From CAYSRJ01 sp964521865 (lineage in GTDB: Bacteria > Spirochaetota > B62-G9 > DRHN01): DNA of 64,000 nucleotides. Position numbers and translations under genes: made by a program. Positions within the stretch are counted from its first letter, which is position 1. Each line of letters opens with the position of its first letter. The stretch spans positions 54,156 to 118,155 of the forward strand of contig CAZFTJ010000014.1 in NCBI GenBank assembly GCA_964521865.1, read 5' to 3'. Positions 54,514-63,634 of the stretch are shown in pieces. Under the pieces are notes generated by a model. That model saw only the letters and a list, made by a program, of their open reading frames with translations, was not told the origin of the DNA and did no database searches.

Positions 54514-55770
54514 ATGTTATTCAAAGGCCATGGTGATAAAGAAATTATTGAAAGGGTAATGCAGAAATCCGAAGCGGGGAGAAATATCAATGGCTTGAAA
54601 CGGATAGAGGTAAGCGGAAGAGTTGCACGAGAGTGTATTGATATTGCGTACGGGTTTTTTACTCCTCTCGAAGGGTTCGTGGGGCGTGAGGATGTTGAAT
54701 CGATATGCAATAAAATGATGCTGTCAGACGGCACGCTGTGGCCTATTCCGATTGTTCTGGATATAAACGAAGAGGAAGTACGTAAAAAAGGTATACGGGA
54801 AGGAGACGCTATCCTTCTCACCTGTTCCGGCAACCCTTTGGCAACTCTCGAGGTAGACGAAGTATTCCGTTACGATAAGATGAAAATAGCTGAGGCTGTG
54901 CTGGGCACAACCGATGAAAAACATCCCGGCGTACGGATGATGATCGGGATGGAAAATACTTTTCTGGGGGGAAGGGTTACTTTGGTCGGTCACCCGAAGT
55001 TTCAATCGCCCTTCGACCGATTCTGGTATACACCCAGAAAACTTCGGACAATATTTGCCGAAAAAGGCTGGAAAAGGATAGTAGCCCACCAGACAAGAAA
55101 TGTTCCCCATAGCGGGCATGAATGGCTGATGAAGGGTGCATGGTTTTCAGCGAACGGAGAGCTGCCGGTGGAAAAGCTTGAAACAGGAATACTGGTAAAC
55201 TGTATAATCGGACCGAAGCGAACGGGAGACTATATTGATGAAGCTATAGTTCTGTGCCATCAGCAGCTCAATGAGCACGGATATTTTAAAAAGGATGTAC
55301 ATATGGTTTCTTTTGCTCTGTGGGATATGCGGTACGCAGGGCCGAAAGAAGCGATATTTCACGCAATATTGAGAACGAATCTTGGGTGTACCCACCAGAT
55401 GTTCGGCAGGGACCATGCGGGTGTGGGGAGTTACTACGACCCTTATGACGCCCACAGAATATTCGATCGGATTCCTGAGAACAAATTAAATATCAAACCG
55501 GTGCGGGTGCTGGAGTGGTGGTACTGCCCGGTATGCGGAGAGGTAACCTACTCCGGTCTGTGCGGACATACTGAACAGCGGCAAAACTTCAGCGGCACAC
55601 TGATCAGGAGTATGTTAAAGGACAAGGTGAAGCCAACCAGGCTTATTTTCAGGCCGGAAGTGTATGACAAGGTAATGGAATGCGCAGATTTATACGGTTT
55701 TGGATCGCCTTTTTGTACGGAGAAGTATCTGGCAGACCGGCAGCCTGTTTTTGCACTCGATGAACTGTAA
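54514..55770 (+). CDS. sat: ATP sulfurylase (sulfate adenylyltransferase, single-chain Sat)
   Basis: 418 residues. The PUA-like N-terminal domain leads to the catalytic QTRNVPHSGHE (Gln193 on), with His199-x2-His202 as the HxxH motif, and GRDHAGVGSYYDPYDAH near residue 310, both hallmarks of Sat. A CPVCG and LCGH pair of cysteine motifs near residue 345 could bind zinc, as in some bacterial and archaeal Sat. It makes APS from sulfate and ATP, or runs in reverse to make ATP. No APS kinase domain or gene is nearby, so the APS made here would have to be used as APS. Confidence 0.95.
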   Translation: MLFKGHGDKEIIERVMQKSEAGRNINGLKRIEVSGRVARECIDIAYGFFTPLEGFVGREDVESICNKMMLSDGTLWPIPIVLDINEEEVRKKGIREGDAILLTCSGNPLATLEVDEVFRYDKMKIAEAVLGTTDEKHPGVRMMIGMENTFLGGRVTLVGHPKFQSPFDRFWYTPRKLRTIFAEKGWKRIVAHQTRNVPHSGHEWLMKGAWFSANGELPVEKLETGILVNCIIGPKRTGDYIDEAIVLCHQQLNEHGYFKKDVHMVSFALWDMRYAGPKEAIFHAILRTNLGCTHQMFGRDHAGVGSYYDPYDAHRIFDRIPENKLNIKPVRVLEWWYCPVCGEVTYSGLCGHTEQRQNFSGTLIRSMLKDKVKPTRLIFRPEVYDKVMECADLYGFGSPFCTEKYLADRQPVFALDEL

Positions 55771-55969
55771 GAAAGTAGTACGGTAAGTCCGAGCAAACGC
55801 TGGTTGGCGAGGATGCTTTTATAAACTATGGCATTCGCCGAGTTGCATCCGTTGTTAAGGCGTATGCTGCACGATGAGTTTCATTCAGTCGACCGAAGGT
55901 CGGATGAACCGGTATTATAATGGCTAAAACCATAACTTATTATTGTTAATTTTAAGGAAGAGATGAAAG

Positions 55970-57172
55970 ATGAAAAATATTATTCTGTTCACAATAGACA
56001 CATTGAGAAAAGATGCGCTGGGATGTTATGGGAGCTCGAAAGATACGCCGTTTATCGACTCTATTCAGGATAAATGCATCAGGTTTACGAACCTGCAGGC
56101 TATAGGGCCGTATACACAGGCTTCTTTTCCGGGAATATTGACCTCTTCGTACTACCTTGAGTACGGAAAGCAAAAGATGCTCTCGACGAAAAGAACCTTG
56201 ATCTCCGAGGTCCTCACTAAAGCCGGAATTACAACTGCGGCGTTCCATTCCAATCCATATTTGAGCGGCTACTTCGGCTGGAATCGCGGCTGGGATATTT
56301 TTTACGATTCTATGGAAGAGGATGTAACGGATGAGGTGCCCTATGTCAAAGGAGATGTAATCAACCGGAATGTCGAGAACTGGTTATCGACATACACAAA
56401 AGAGAGGAACTATAATCGGTTTTTTTTGTGGGCCCACTATATGGACGTGCATGAACCCTACGTCCCTGAAAAAAAATATGTTGATATGATCGATCCTGCT
56501 GTTGCACTGAGCCAGGCGGAGATGTTCGCTTTATTTAAAGACCCTCTATTAAAAAGAGATGTTTCCGATAAGGGAAAAGTGGAACTTCTCAAAAAACTCT
56601 ACAGGGCTCACGTCAGGGAAGTAGATGGATATGTTCGAGAGTTCTTTGCAATATTGAAAAAGCACGACCTTTTGCAGGATACTGTGATTATTGTGACCGC
56701 AGATCATGGCGACGAGTTTGACGAACATGGCGGTCTCTCTCACGACGGCAAGATGTATTCAGAGCTCATACATGTGCCTTTCCTGATCTATGACCATACG
56801 CGGGATAGGGGAGAGGAATGTGATACCTTGATGAGCAATATCGACATCCCTCCCACCATACTGCACCTTTTTGGCCTCGATCCTGTTGATAATTTTAGAG
56901 GTATTTCGACTCTTCCATATGCGGAGTATCCTGAAAAAGGGTGTTTTGGCGAAGCAATCGGAAAAAAAAGCGCACATGAAAAGGAGACGGACAAACCTGT
57001 ATATTATTATCGGGAGAAAAACCTGAAGATCATATACAGTGAAACGGACGATAAATGGGAGCTCTATGATCTTGGTTCGGATCCTGAAGAATTAGACAAT
57101 ATAATTGATACTTCATTTGAAACGAAAGAGATGAAAGAAAAGCTGCAGGCCGCAATTAGCAGTATAAAGTGA
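55970..57172 (+). CDS. Sulfatase-fold hydrolase, second copy, Thr nucleophile position
   Basis: 400 residues with a good AAGGAAGAG site. It starts KNIILFTIDTLRKDALGCYG, the standard opening of the sulfatase-like alkaline-phosphatase superfamily, and has the metal motif TADHGDEFDEHG and the tail WELYDLGSDPEELDNI. The nucleophile segment is YTQASFPGILTS: Thr aligns with the formylglycine Cys/Ser. It is about 50 residues shorter than the first copy. No signal peptide is visible. Two such Thr-type enzymes flank the ATP sulfurylase gene. A phosphodiester or phosphosulfate substrate fits better than an ordinary sulfate ester. Confidence 0.85.
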   Translation: MKNIILFTIDTLRKDALGCYGSSKDTPFIDSIQDKCIRFTNLQAIGPYTQASFPGILTSSYYLEYGKQKMLSTKRTLISEVLTKAGITTAAFHSNPYLSGYFGWNRGWDIFYDSMEEDVTDEVPYVKGDVINRNVENWLSTYTKERNYNRFFLWAHYMDVHEPYVPEKKYVDMIDPAVALSQAEMFALFKDPLLKRDVSDKGKVELLKKLYRAHVREVDGYVREFFAILKKHDLLQDTVIIVTADHGDEFDEHGGLSHDGKMYSELIHVPFLIYDHTRDRGEECDTLMSNIDIPPTILHLFGLDPVDNFRGISTLPYAEYPEKGCFGEAIGKKSAHEKETDKPVYYYREKNLKIIYSETDDKWELYDLGSDPEELDNIIDTSFETKEMKEKLQAAISSIK

Positions 57173-57222
57173 TGTGGTGCCATTTGAAAGGAATCTTAAT
57201 TAAAGTAGAGGGAGGAGAATAA

Positions 57223-58050
57223 ATGATTGACAAAAAGAGAGAAGAAGAGCTCAAGGAAAAAATTGAAAAATCAAAAGAAATATTCGAACAGGCTTTTGAC
57301 AGGTTCAAACCGGAAGATACGCGGGTTATCTGGTCCGGCGGGAAAGACAGCTCCCTGACAACATGGATATGCCGGGACTTCTGTAAGGAAAACAACATCA
57401 AGATGCCCAAAGCTTTCACCATCGATGAAGGCGATGCCTTCGAGGAAATCGACGAAATACTTCACAGGTTGAGCAAGGAGTGGAATATTGAACTCGATTG
57501 GGGAAGAAATGAGGATGTTCTCAAAGCTGCAGGCTACAAATTGAACGCAGATGTGAATATAAAAGATTTAAATGAAAGAAACCGGGCAGAGATTAAGCGA
57601 ATCGGTTTTGATTTGGAAAGGTTTCCGTTTGAAGCAGAATCGTATGTCGGCAACCATCTTATGAAGACTGTTGTGTTCAACTCGTATATTGAAGAAAACA
57701 ACGTGAAAGCTGTTTTTCAGGGTCTCAGATGGGACGAGCAGCCTGCCAGGAAAAATGACCCGTACTTTGAAGACGTTCCGGCAGGGGAGCTCCAACCTGC
57801 ACACACGAGGGTTCGACCGATTCTTCATTTTACAGAAAGGGATATTTGGGACACCACCCTGCATTTCAATATTCCTTATTGTCCTCTGTACAAACAGGGA
57901 TACAGGTCTCTGGGTGCAAAAACAACCAGTATAAAAAACACGGATATTCCTGCGTGGGAACAGGATCTGGAAAATACCGAAGAGAGAGCGGGAAGGCGCC
58001 AGGACAAAGAGAAGACGATGGAAAGATTACGGAAGCTTGGATATATGTAG
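57223..58050 (+). CDS. CysD-like PP-loop ATP pyrophosphatase without a CysN partner
   Basis: 275 residues after GGGAGGAG. The PP-loop is SGGKDSS (about residues 39-45). LRWDEQPARKNDP and the C-terminal EERAGRRQDKEKTMERLRKLGYM resemble the small subunit of ATP sulfurylase (CysD). The [4Fe-4S] cysteines and the ECGIH tail of the CysH reductase are missing, and the YRSLG that normally precedes Cys is followed by AKTTS. CysD needs the GTPase CysN, which is not nearby. It may therefore adenylate another acid or act with the Sat protein. Confidence 0.8.
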   Translation: MIDKKREEELKEKIEKSKEIFEQAFDRFKPEDTRVIWSGGKDSSLTTWICRDFCKENNIKMPKAFTIDEGDAFEEIDEILHRLSKEWNIELDWGRNEDVLKAAGYKLNADVNIKDLNERNRAEIKRIGFDLERFPFEAESYVGNHLMKTVVFNSYIEENNVKAVFQGLRWDEQPARKNDPYFEDVPAGELQPAHTRVRPILHFTERDIWDTTLHFNIPYCPLYKQGYRSLGAKTTSIKNTDIPAWEQDLENTEERAGRRQDKEKTMERLRKLGYM

Positions 58051-58115
58051 AAGGCCGTATGGAGTGGATTATCGCGTATTGAAACTCTTGCACGCACGGT
58101 TTGACTGAATAAGCG

Positions 58116-58139
58116 GGGGAAGGCTTGATAGCCTTCCCC
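58116..58139. terminator. Strong hairpin after the CysD-like gene
   Basis: GGGGAAGGCT (58116-58125) pairs with AGCCTTCCCC (58130-58139) over a TGAT loop. It lies 66 bases after the stop. No U tract follows, so it may act as an mRNA end-stabiliser. It separates the PP-loop gene from the 99-residue protein gene. Confidence 0.6.
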
Positions 58140-58213
58140 TGTCGGTACGGCATCTAAGGCGGCGGGCTGGATTTATTTTCATTATTTAACAGGAATGCAA
58201 ACGGGGAGCTGTC

Positions 58214-58513
58214 ATGGGAGAAAAATATCCGATCAATATCTGGATTAATGAAGAAAGATACAAACAACTGGAGACTGCCGGTCTTGCCGGCATGACTGAA
58301 GATGTGCTGGCAGGTATGAAAGTGCTGAAGTTGCAGTGTACTGAAGATCAAAAGGACGATCTATTAAAAATCTATCCTATGGCAAAGTTCGATTCCGCAA
58401 CCACTCAAAGTATCGAGCTTCTTCCACCGGATGCAAAGAATAAAATGTTTAAGCTGGTCATAGAGAAGAAAAGTCTGGAAGTTGTAGAAGATTTTCTATC
58501 GGAAGTTCGATAA
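58214..58513 (+). CDS. Small soluble protein of unknown function (99 residues)
   Basis: A well-placed ribosome-binding site (GGGGAGCTG) precedes the ATG. The 99 residues (begins MGEKYPINIWINEERYKQLE) are mixed alpha/beta, with no cysteine pattern, signal peptide or membrane helix that I can see. The single Cys is in LQCTEDQ. It sits between the PP-loop gene and the TauE exporter gene, 52 bases before the latter, so a role in sulfur-compound handling is likely. I do not recognise the family. Confidence 0.7.
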   Translation: MGEKYPINIWINEERYKQLETAGLAGMTEDVLAGMKVLKLQCTEDQKDDLLKIYPMAKFDSATTQSIELLPPDAKNKMFKLVIEKKSLEVVEDFLSEVR

Positions 58514-58564
58514 TAATAGCACAGCCCCTCTCTTTGAAATTCGGATATATACGGGTTCGATACT

Positions 58565-59440
58565 ATGGAATTGTCAGTCCTACAATGGGTTGTAGTATTG
58601 TTTGGATTTACTTTTGTAATCGGGATACTGGCCCCGATTGGTGGTGTCGGGGGGGGAGTGCTTTTTGTTCCACTCGCCGCCGCTTTTTTCCCGTTCAGTA
58701 TCGATTTTGTGAGGGGAGCCGGATTAATTATGGCTTTAACAAGCTCCCTTTCATCGACACCCTACCTGGTTCGCAAAGGCATGTCGAACTTAAGAATAAT
58801 GATCCCTGCAGTTGTAGTCTCCAATATGACCGCCATAATCGGGAGCATGGCGGGACTCTGGGTTACCAATACTTTTCCCACGGGTGAATCGTATATAATC
58901 ATAGCACTGGGGGGAATTCTTCTCGTTATCTTTGTTTTTATGCTCGCATCGAAGCAAATTGAGTTTCCACAGGTAAAAAAGATAGACACCTTATCACAAA
59001 GACTTGAGCTCAATGGGAGGTGGTACGAGCCTACCCGTAAAGAGATTTATGAATATGCAACTACAAATTTACCGTTAGGCCTTTTAATGTTCAGCTGTGT
59101 GGGATTCGTCGCCGGTATGTTTGGTCTGGGTGCCGGATGGGCAAGCGTTCCTGTGCTCAATCTTGTTATGGGAGCTCCAATCAAAGTGGCTGTTGCCACA
59201 AGCATGGCGATAATTACCGTTAATACATCGTCTGCATCCTGGGTATACCTTGCTAAAGGAGCAATACTTCCGCTTATCTGCATTCCATCGATCATGGGAA
59301 TGAGTATTGGATCTCGGCTAGGGGCAAAATTGGCAGCCGCTGCAAAACCTCTGATCATTAAATACCTGGTTATGTTTATAATGTTGCTCGCGGCTGTTTT
59401 GGATATTGTAAAAGGCGTTCATGGATTGCATGTACTGTAA
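58565..59440 (+). CDS. TauE/SafE-family sulfite/organosulfur exporter
   Basis: 291 residues with about eight helices in two related halves. IGGVGGGVLFVPLAA near residue 25 and FGLGAGWASVPVLNLVMG near residue 185 are the paired glycine-rich motifs of the TauE/SafE family, which move sulfite, sulfoacetate or other small anions out of the cell. It is preceded by the unknown 99-residue protein and followed 25 bases later by a small membrane protein. Confidence 0.92.
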   Translation: MELSVLQWVVVLFGFTFVIGILAPIGGVGGGVLFVPLAAAFFPFSIDFVRGAGLIMALTSSLSSTPYLVRKGMSNLRIMIPAVVVSNMTAIIGSMAGLWVTNTFPTGESYIIIALGGILLVIFVFMLASKQIEFPQVKKIDTLSQRLELNGRWYEPTRKEIYEYATTNLPLGLLMFSCVGFVAGMFGLGAGWASVPVLNLVMGAPIKVAVATSMAIITVNTSSASWVYLAKGAILPLICIPSIMGMSIGSRLGAKLAAAAKPLIIKYLVMFIMLLAAVLDIVKGVHGLHVL

Positions 59441-59465
59441 CCATAATTGACAAGGATGACTGTTC

Positions 59466-59867
59466 ATGAAACAAGAGGAGCCTGTGGATTCAATGGGTGC
59501 AACATTTTCGACAGTGATCAGAATTTGTACACTGATCGGTCTTTTGATAATGATACTGTTCGGACTGCTCTATCTTTTTGGTTTGAATCCTTACATGGAT
59601 GTCAACTCCGTGGTGAAGCATTGGGGGAAACCGGCGTACAAATTCTGGCATGATATTAAGGGGAATGAAGTCAATAATTATTCCTGGTTTTTATCTCATC
59701 TCGGCAAGATGGACTCTTTGAGTATGATGGGTATCTTTTTTCTTTCACTTGCACCCCTTGTGAGCGTTCTTTTTATAATTCCCGGTGCAAAGAGGATTTA
59801 TAAAATAATCCTCTTGATTCTGGCATTGGAATTAATTTTTTCCATCATCAAGCCAATAATACTGTAG
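59466..59867 (+). CDS. Small membrane protein coupled to the TauE-type exporter
   Basis: 133 residues with three hydrophobic helices (about 17-40, 86-107 and 111-133) and a polar middle region. It starts 25 bases after the exporter gene with AAGGATG upstream. Small DUF1634 proteins commonly sit next to TauE/SafE exporters; the layout fits but I cannot confirm the family from sequence. It may be a subunit of the exporter. Confidence 0.75.
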   Translation: MKQEEPVDSMGATFSTVIRICTLIGLLIMILFGLLYLFGLNPYMDVNSVVKHWGKPAYKFWHDIKGNEVNNYSWFLSHLGKMDSLSMMGIFFLSLAPLVSVLFIIPGAKRIYKIILLILALELIFSIIKPIIL

Positions 59868-60498
59868 GTAATTGAACCTTCAATCGCATAACATGAGCAC
59901 TTGCTTTTTTATTGTGCCTTCATCTTGAATTTCTAAACCATTGCAGTCTCATTTTCGTTTTCATTCATTGTGTGATCTTTAGAAAACATAAAAACTACTC
60001 TTTCCATTTTTCCATACGTGAAAATCTATTTCTATCAGAAGCAGAATAAAGTCCACTTTTCAACTGTAAATTCAACAAAATAGTCCACTTTTGAAATTTA
60101 AATGACACGTTAGAAAAAACCCTTGACAATATTTACGTGAAAATGTAAAATAACGCTGTTTTATATGTTTATATATATACATATTCTACCGTTTAGACCA
60201 AATTGATATAAGAGGTGTGTTAAAAAAAAGTTATAAAAACCTATAACGTAAAATAAAAGAGAAATCATAATAAAAATTAAAATATTACGGCCTTTTCTGT
60301 GTTAGTATTTTGTGTGTAACGAATAGAATGAGGCAGTGAGCCATGAAAGAAATACTGAACGAATTACAAGATTTTCTGTTGGCTCATGTATAGGCATCCC
60401 TCATGGCAATCAACTATAACGTATAATTGAGTAGTTTCGAGATAATAAATAGGTTTTCTACTACAATCTAGAATTTTGATTTTTTATGGAGGGACAAT
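59868..60498. other. Intergenic stretch with a doubled AGTCCACTTTT and short ORF remnants
   Basis: About 630 AT-rich bases. AGTCCACTTTT occurs at 60050 and again at about 60082, roughly 32 bases apart. GTCCACTTTT repeats are typical of the ends of IS21-type elements, so this may be an old insertion-sequence end. A 16-codon frame (60343-60393, MKEILNELQDFLLAHV) has a fair ribosome-binding site but is too short to call. No intact transposase is visible. Confidence 0.3.
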
Positions 60499-61653
60499 AT
60501 GTCAATTGATTTAAAAGAAAGGCCAGTGTTTGTTATCGGTGCAGAAAGATCTGGAACTACACTTGTTATGGCAATGATTGGGTGTCATCCCAGAATAGCA
60601 GTCCCTGAGGTTGCTTGGTACTATCCACGGTTTCGACCATACCTGTATACATACGGGAATCTAAAAGAAGACAGTAACTTTTATACTCTTGCAGAGGAAA
60701 TGATCTTTGGTCTTAAAACGCCTTTTTTCGGAATCGAAGTTAATCCCAGGACGGTGGTTGATGAAATTATTTCCGAAATCAGGGAGCGAAGCTTCGCTGG
60801 TATCTATTGCGCAATTCTGGAGTGGTATGCGCAAAAAATGAAAAACAAACCTCGATGGGGCGAGAAGACGCCTCATAATCTTTTTTTTATTAAGGAAATA
60901 ATAGAAGATTTTCCAAATGCCCAGTTTATCTTTATAACGAGAGACGGCCGGGATGCCTGTACCGATTATCTTAACTCAGCTTTCGGCCCGACAAATATTT
61001 TCTGCGCAGCTGAAAGCTGGCGATTATGCCAGAATGCGGTTGAACCCTGGAGAAACAAACTTAGCTCAACCGAGTGGATCGATATTCAGTATGAAACATT
61101 GGTAAGAGAACCTGAAAAAACACTAAAAAAAATCTGCAAATTCCTTGAAGAGGAGTACACTCCATCCATGCTTGATTTCCACAAGACAGACATTGCCAAA
61201 AAGCGTGGAGCAACTCGCGATCATAAACCTCTCGGGAGCCCTGTAAGCGATAAATATGTAGGAATTTATAAAGAGTATTTAAGCTTAAGAGAGCAGCGTA
61301 TATTTGCTTCAGTTGCGGGGAAAGAATTGAAAGAGGCAGGGTATAATCTGGAAATCGAACCAATCGAAATAAGTGAAAATGATAAAGCTCTTTTTCGGGA
61401 ATTGGATGGAAGGACAAGAGCTGCTACACTGGATGCGCCTGAAGGACACATTGTATTTGAAAGTTACAACGACTGGCTTATAGATCAGCGGGAGGAAAGG
61501 AGGAAGAAGGGGACCTGGAAGGAGTCTGACAAACCAAAATCTTTCACCATCGATGATGACAATGAAGAGATGATCATGGGGATGAGAGCATGGGGAAAAT
61601 GGAAAGATTACCTCTGCATCAAGAGACAATACATTGGCCGGGCTGCATTGTGA
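60499..61653 (+). CDS. Sulfotransferase-family protein
   Basis: 384 residues with GGAGGGA upstream. FVIGAERSGTTLVMAMIG (P-loop at Gly14-Thr21) is the PAPS 5'-phosphosulfate-binding loop. FIFITRDGRDACTDYL and the WIDIQYETLVREPEKTLKKI region match the 3'-phosphate-binding and dimer sections of the Sulfotransfer_3 family. The C-terminal 100 residues are highly charged. Sulfotransferases move sulfate from PAPS to an alcohol or amine. No APS kinase is nearby to make PAPS, so the donor or the source of PAPS must come from elsewhere. Acceptor unknown. Confidence 0.9.
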   Translation: MSIDLKERPVFVIGAERSGTTLVMAMIGCHPRIAVPEVAWYYPRFRPYLYTYGNLKEDSNFYTLAEEMIFGLKTPFFGIEVNPRTVVDEIISEIRERSFAGIYCAILEWYAQKMKNKPRWGEKTPHNLFFIKEIIEDFPNAQFIFITRDGRDACTDYLNSAFGPTNIFCAAESWRLCQNAVEPWRNKLSSTEWIDIQYETLVREPEKTLKKICKFLEEEYTPSMLDFHKTDIAKKRGATRDHKPLGSPVSDKYVGIYKEYLSLREQRIFASVAGKELKEAGYNLEIEPIEISENDKALFRELDGRTRAATLDAPEGHIVFESYNDWLIDQREERRKKGTWKESDKPKSFTIDDDNEEMIMGMRAWGKWKDYLCIKRQYIGRAAL

Positions 61654-61882
61654 AATTGATTTGATGTGTAGGTTTTAATTTTACGATTTTATTATGAATT
61701 ATATTGAGTGCTAAAAATTCACTACACGATATTGGGTATGAATAGTTATGAGCTTCAAGAGGAAGAAAGGATTGCTCGGGTTTACATATCATGTTTAATG
61801 GGCAGATCAGAGATTCTCCGAAGATTCATATCTCTGAGTGATTGTATTGTGTGGTGGAAATAATAATCAAAGGGAGGATTCA

Positions 61883-63367
61883 ATGGAACAAAGTAATCAG
61901 GACACCTCGAAATGGATTCACCAATTTATAGGACCTCTACTCTTTATTATAGCTCTATTTATTCCAATTTTTGGTCCAGTACGGGCGAGAATTGGGTTTG
62001 GTATTCTTATATGGATGGTGTATTGGTGGGTTACCGTTGCTGTAGATATAAAGGTGACCTGTCTTGTGCCATTGATCGTAGCAGCCTTCTATCAGTACAT
62101 GCCAATTGTTGATGTTATGAGGGCCTATGCTCACAAGAATGCCTTTCTCATTATCGGAGCATCGATGGTAACGGCAGCCTGGGCGCGCTGGGGGCTTGCC
62201 AAGAGGATATCACTCAGGTTTTTGTTGATGTTTGGGAACAAGGTTCGTTCCCAGATGATTGCCTGGTTTCTGCTGTGCGGGTTTATCAGCTTCATCCTTG
62301 GGAATACCCCTGTTGGAGCAATCTTCGCTCCAATCGCAACTGCATCATTGCTCTATGCGGGATATGAAACCTTTGAGCAGAGATACAGAAGCAGGGCGGC
62401 CTCAAATATCCTTATTGCAGTAGCTTGGGGGGCTTCTGTTGGAGGAATGACAACTCCTCTTGGAGGGGGTCAAGCGGTTGTTACTTGGAGCTTTATGCAG
62501 GAATACCTAGGGCATGAGGTATTCTTTATAGACTGGACCGCGAGAATGCTCCCCATCTCTCTTCTGGTAATGGGAGTAATGGTGCTTTTCTTCCGGTTTC
62601 TTATGAAACCTGAAGTTGATACCTTCAAGGGGAGTAAGGAATTTTATCGGCAGGAACTGCGTGAGATGGGTTCGATGAAATTCGAAGAGAAGATTGTCCT
62701 ATACGGTTTTTTCATTATCGTAATCCTTGCCCTGTTTCGTCCTCTCTATGCGAAAGCGCTGAAAGGCCCATGGTTTGCTTGGATACATCCTAATCCACTT
62801 TTTTTTATATTTGCCGCTATAATTTTCTTTATGCCTGCGAAAAACAGTAAAGAAACGGTACTCTCAATACCAACTCTGGTAAAATATTTTCCCGTGGCTA
62901 TCCTCTTTATATGGCCGGGCGCAGTAGCCCTGGGGAGAATTTTAACAAAAACCGGGGCGAGTACTGTTTTTGCACAGTGGCTCGGTCCGTTTATTCGTGC
63001 AGGCGACATACCGGCAATCTTTGGATTTGTTTTAGGATCGAATATGTTATCACAATTCACATCCGACACATCGTCGGCAGGCGTTATGATACCCCTCGTT
63101 ATTGAGGCTTTTAAAAACTGGCACAGCCTTCAGTACGGCGCAATTGCATTCATCTGGATTGCTGGTGCCTCTTTAAGCTGGAGTTATGCAATCGCATCTG
63201 CAACGGGAGCCCAGGGAATTGTGGTCGGTTATGGGGCAAATATTAAGAGGATGTTTGCCTGGGGGATGCTGGCTGCAGTAATTTCCATTATTGTTACGAC
63301 CCTTTATTTTATACTCACTGTCGCTGTGCTAAAATTGAATTTTTACATTCTACCACCAAGAATGTAA
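61883..63367 (+). CDS. DASS/SLC13-family anion transporter
   Basis: 494 residues from the ATG at 61883 with GGGAGG five bases upstream (an earlier in-frame ATG at 61838 has none). About 11-12 helices. Two hairpin motifs, GNTPVGAIFAPIA near residue 150 and TSDTSSAGVMIPLV near residue 400, are the substrate/Na+ sites of divalent anion:Na+ symporters. Substrates in the family include sulfate and dicarboxylates. The sulfur genes upstream make sulfate or a sulfonate likely. Confidence 0.9.
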   Translation: MEQSNQDTSKWIHQFIGPLLFIIALFIPIFGPVRARIGFGILIWMVYWWVTVAVDIKVTCLVPLIVAAFYQYMPIVDVMRAYAHKNAFLIIGASMVTAAWARWGLAKRISLRFLLMFGNKVRSQMIAWFLLCGFISFILGNTPVGAIFAPIATASLLYAGYETFEQRYRSRAASNILIAVAWGASVGGMTTPLGGGQAVVTWSFMQEYLGHEVFFIDWTARMLPISLLVMGVMVLFFRFLMKPEVDTFKGSKEFYRQELREMGSMKFEEKIVLYGFFIIVILALFRPLYAKALKGPWFAWIHPNPLFFIFAAIIFFMPAKNSKETVLSIPTLVKYFPVAILFIWPGAVALGRILTKTGASTVFAQWLGPFIRAGDIPAIFGFVLGSNMLSQFTSDTSSAGVMIPLVIEAFKNWHSLQYGAIAFIWIAGASLSWSYAIASATGAQGIVVGYGANIKRMFAWGMLAAVISIIVTTLYFILTVAVLKLNFYILPPRM

Positions 63368-63510
63368 AGATGATATTGAAAACCGCAAACTTGAACCCAG
63401 TATACCTCAGACTTATCCTGATTGAGGCATTGTGCTATTGGAAATTGAACGCTGATAGAAAAAAAAGATTCAAATTGGTTCAAGTCAACATAACTTCAAT
63501 GAACTTGGAA

Positions 63511-63547
63511 AAAGTGATTCTATCCTTTTGTAGGATAGAGCCACTTT
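63511..63547. terminator. Terminator-like hairpin downstream of the SLC13 gene
   Basis: AAAGTGATTCTATCC (63511-63525) pairs with GGATAGAGCCACTTT (63533-63547) apart from a two-base mismatch, around a TTTTGTA loop. An AT-rich sequence follows but no long T run. Placed 143 bases past the stop, it probably ends the cluster transcript. Confidence 0.55.
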
Positions 63548-63634
63548 GATAATTATACTAAAAAATATTTATAAAGTTATGATGTGAATTTTTTAGAATT
63601 GTAGTACAGGAATGAGATTTATTGAATATAGTAA

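Noticed and set aside
52992..57172. Classical formylglycine sulfatases
   Set aside because: Neither protein has the C/S-x-P-S-R motif or a signal peptide, and no formylglycine-generating enzyme is present.
60343..60393. 16-codon frame MKEILNELQDFLLAHV
   Set aside because: Too short to support as a gene; possibly a transposase remnant, but no continuation in other frames.
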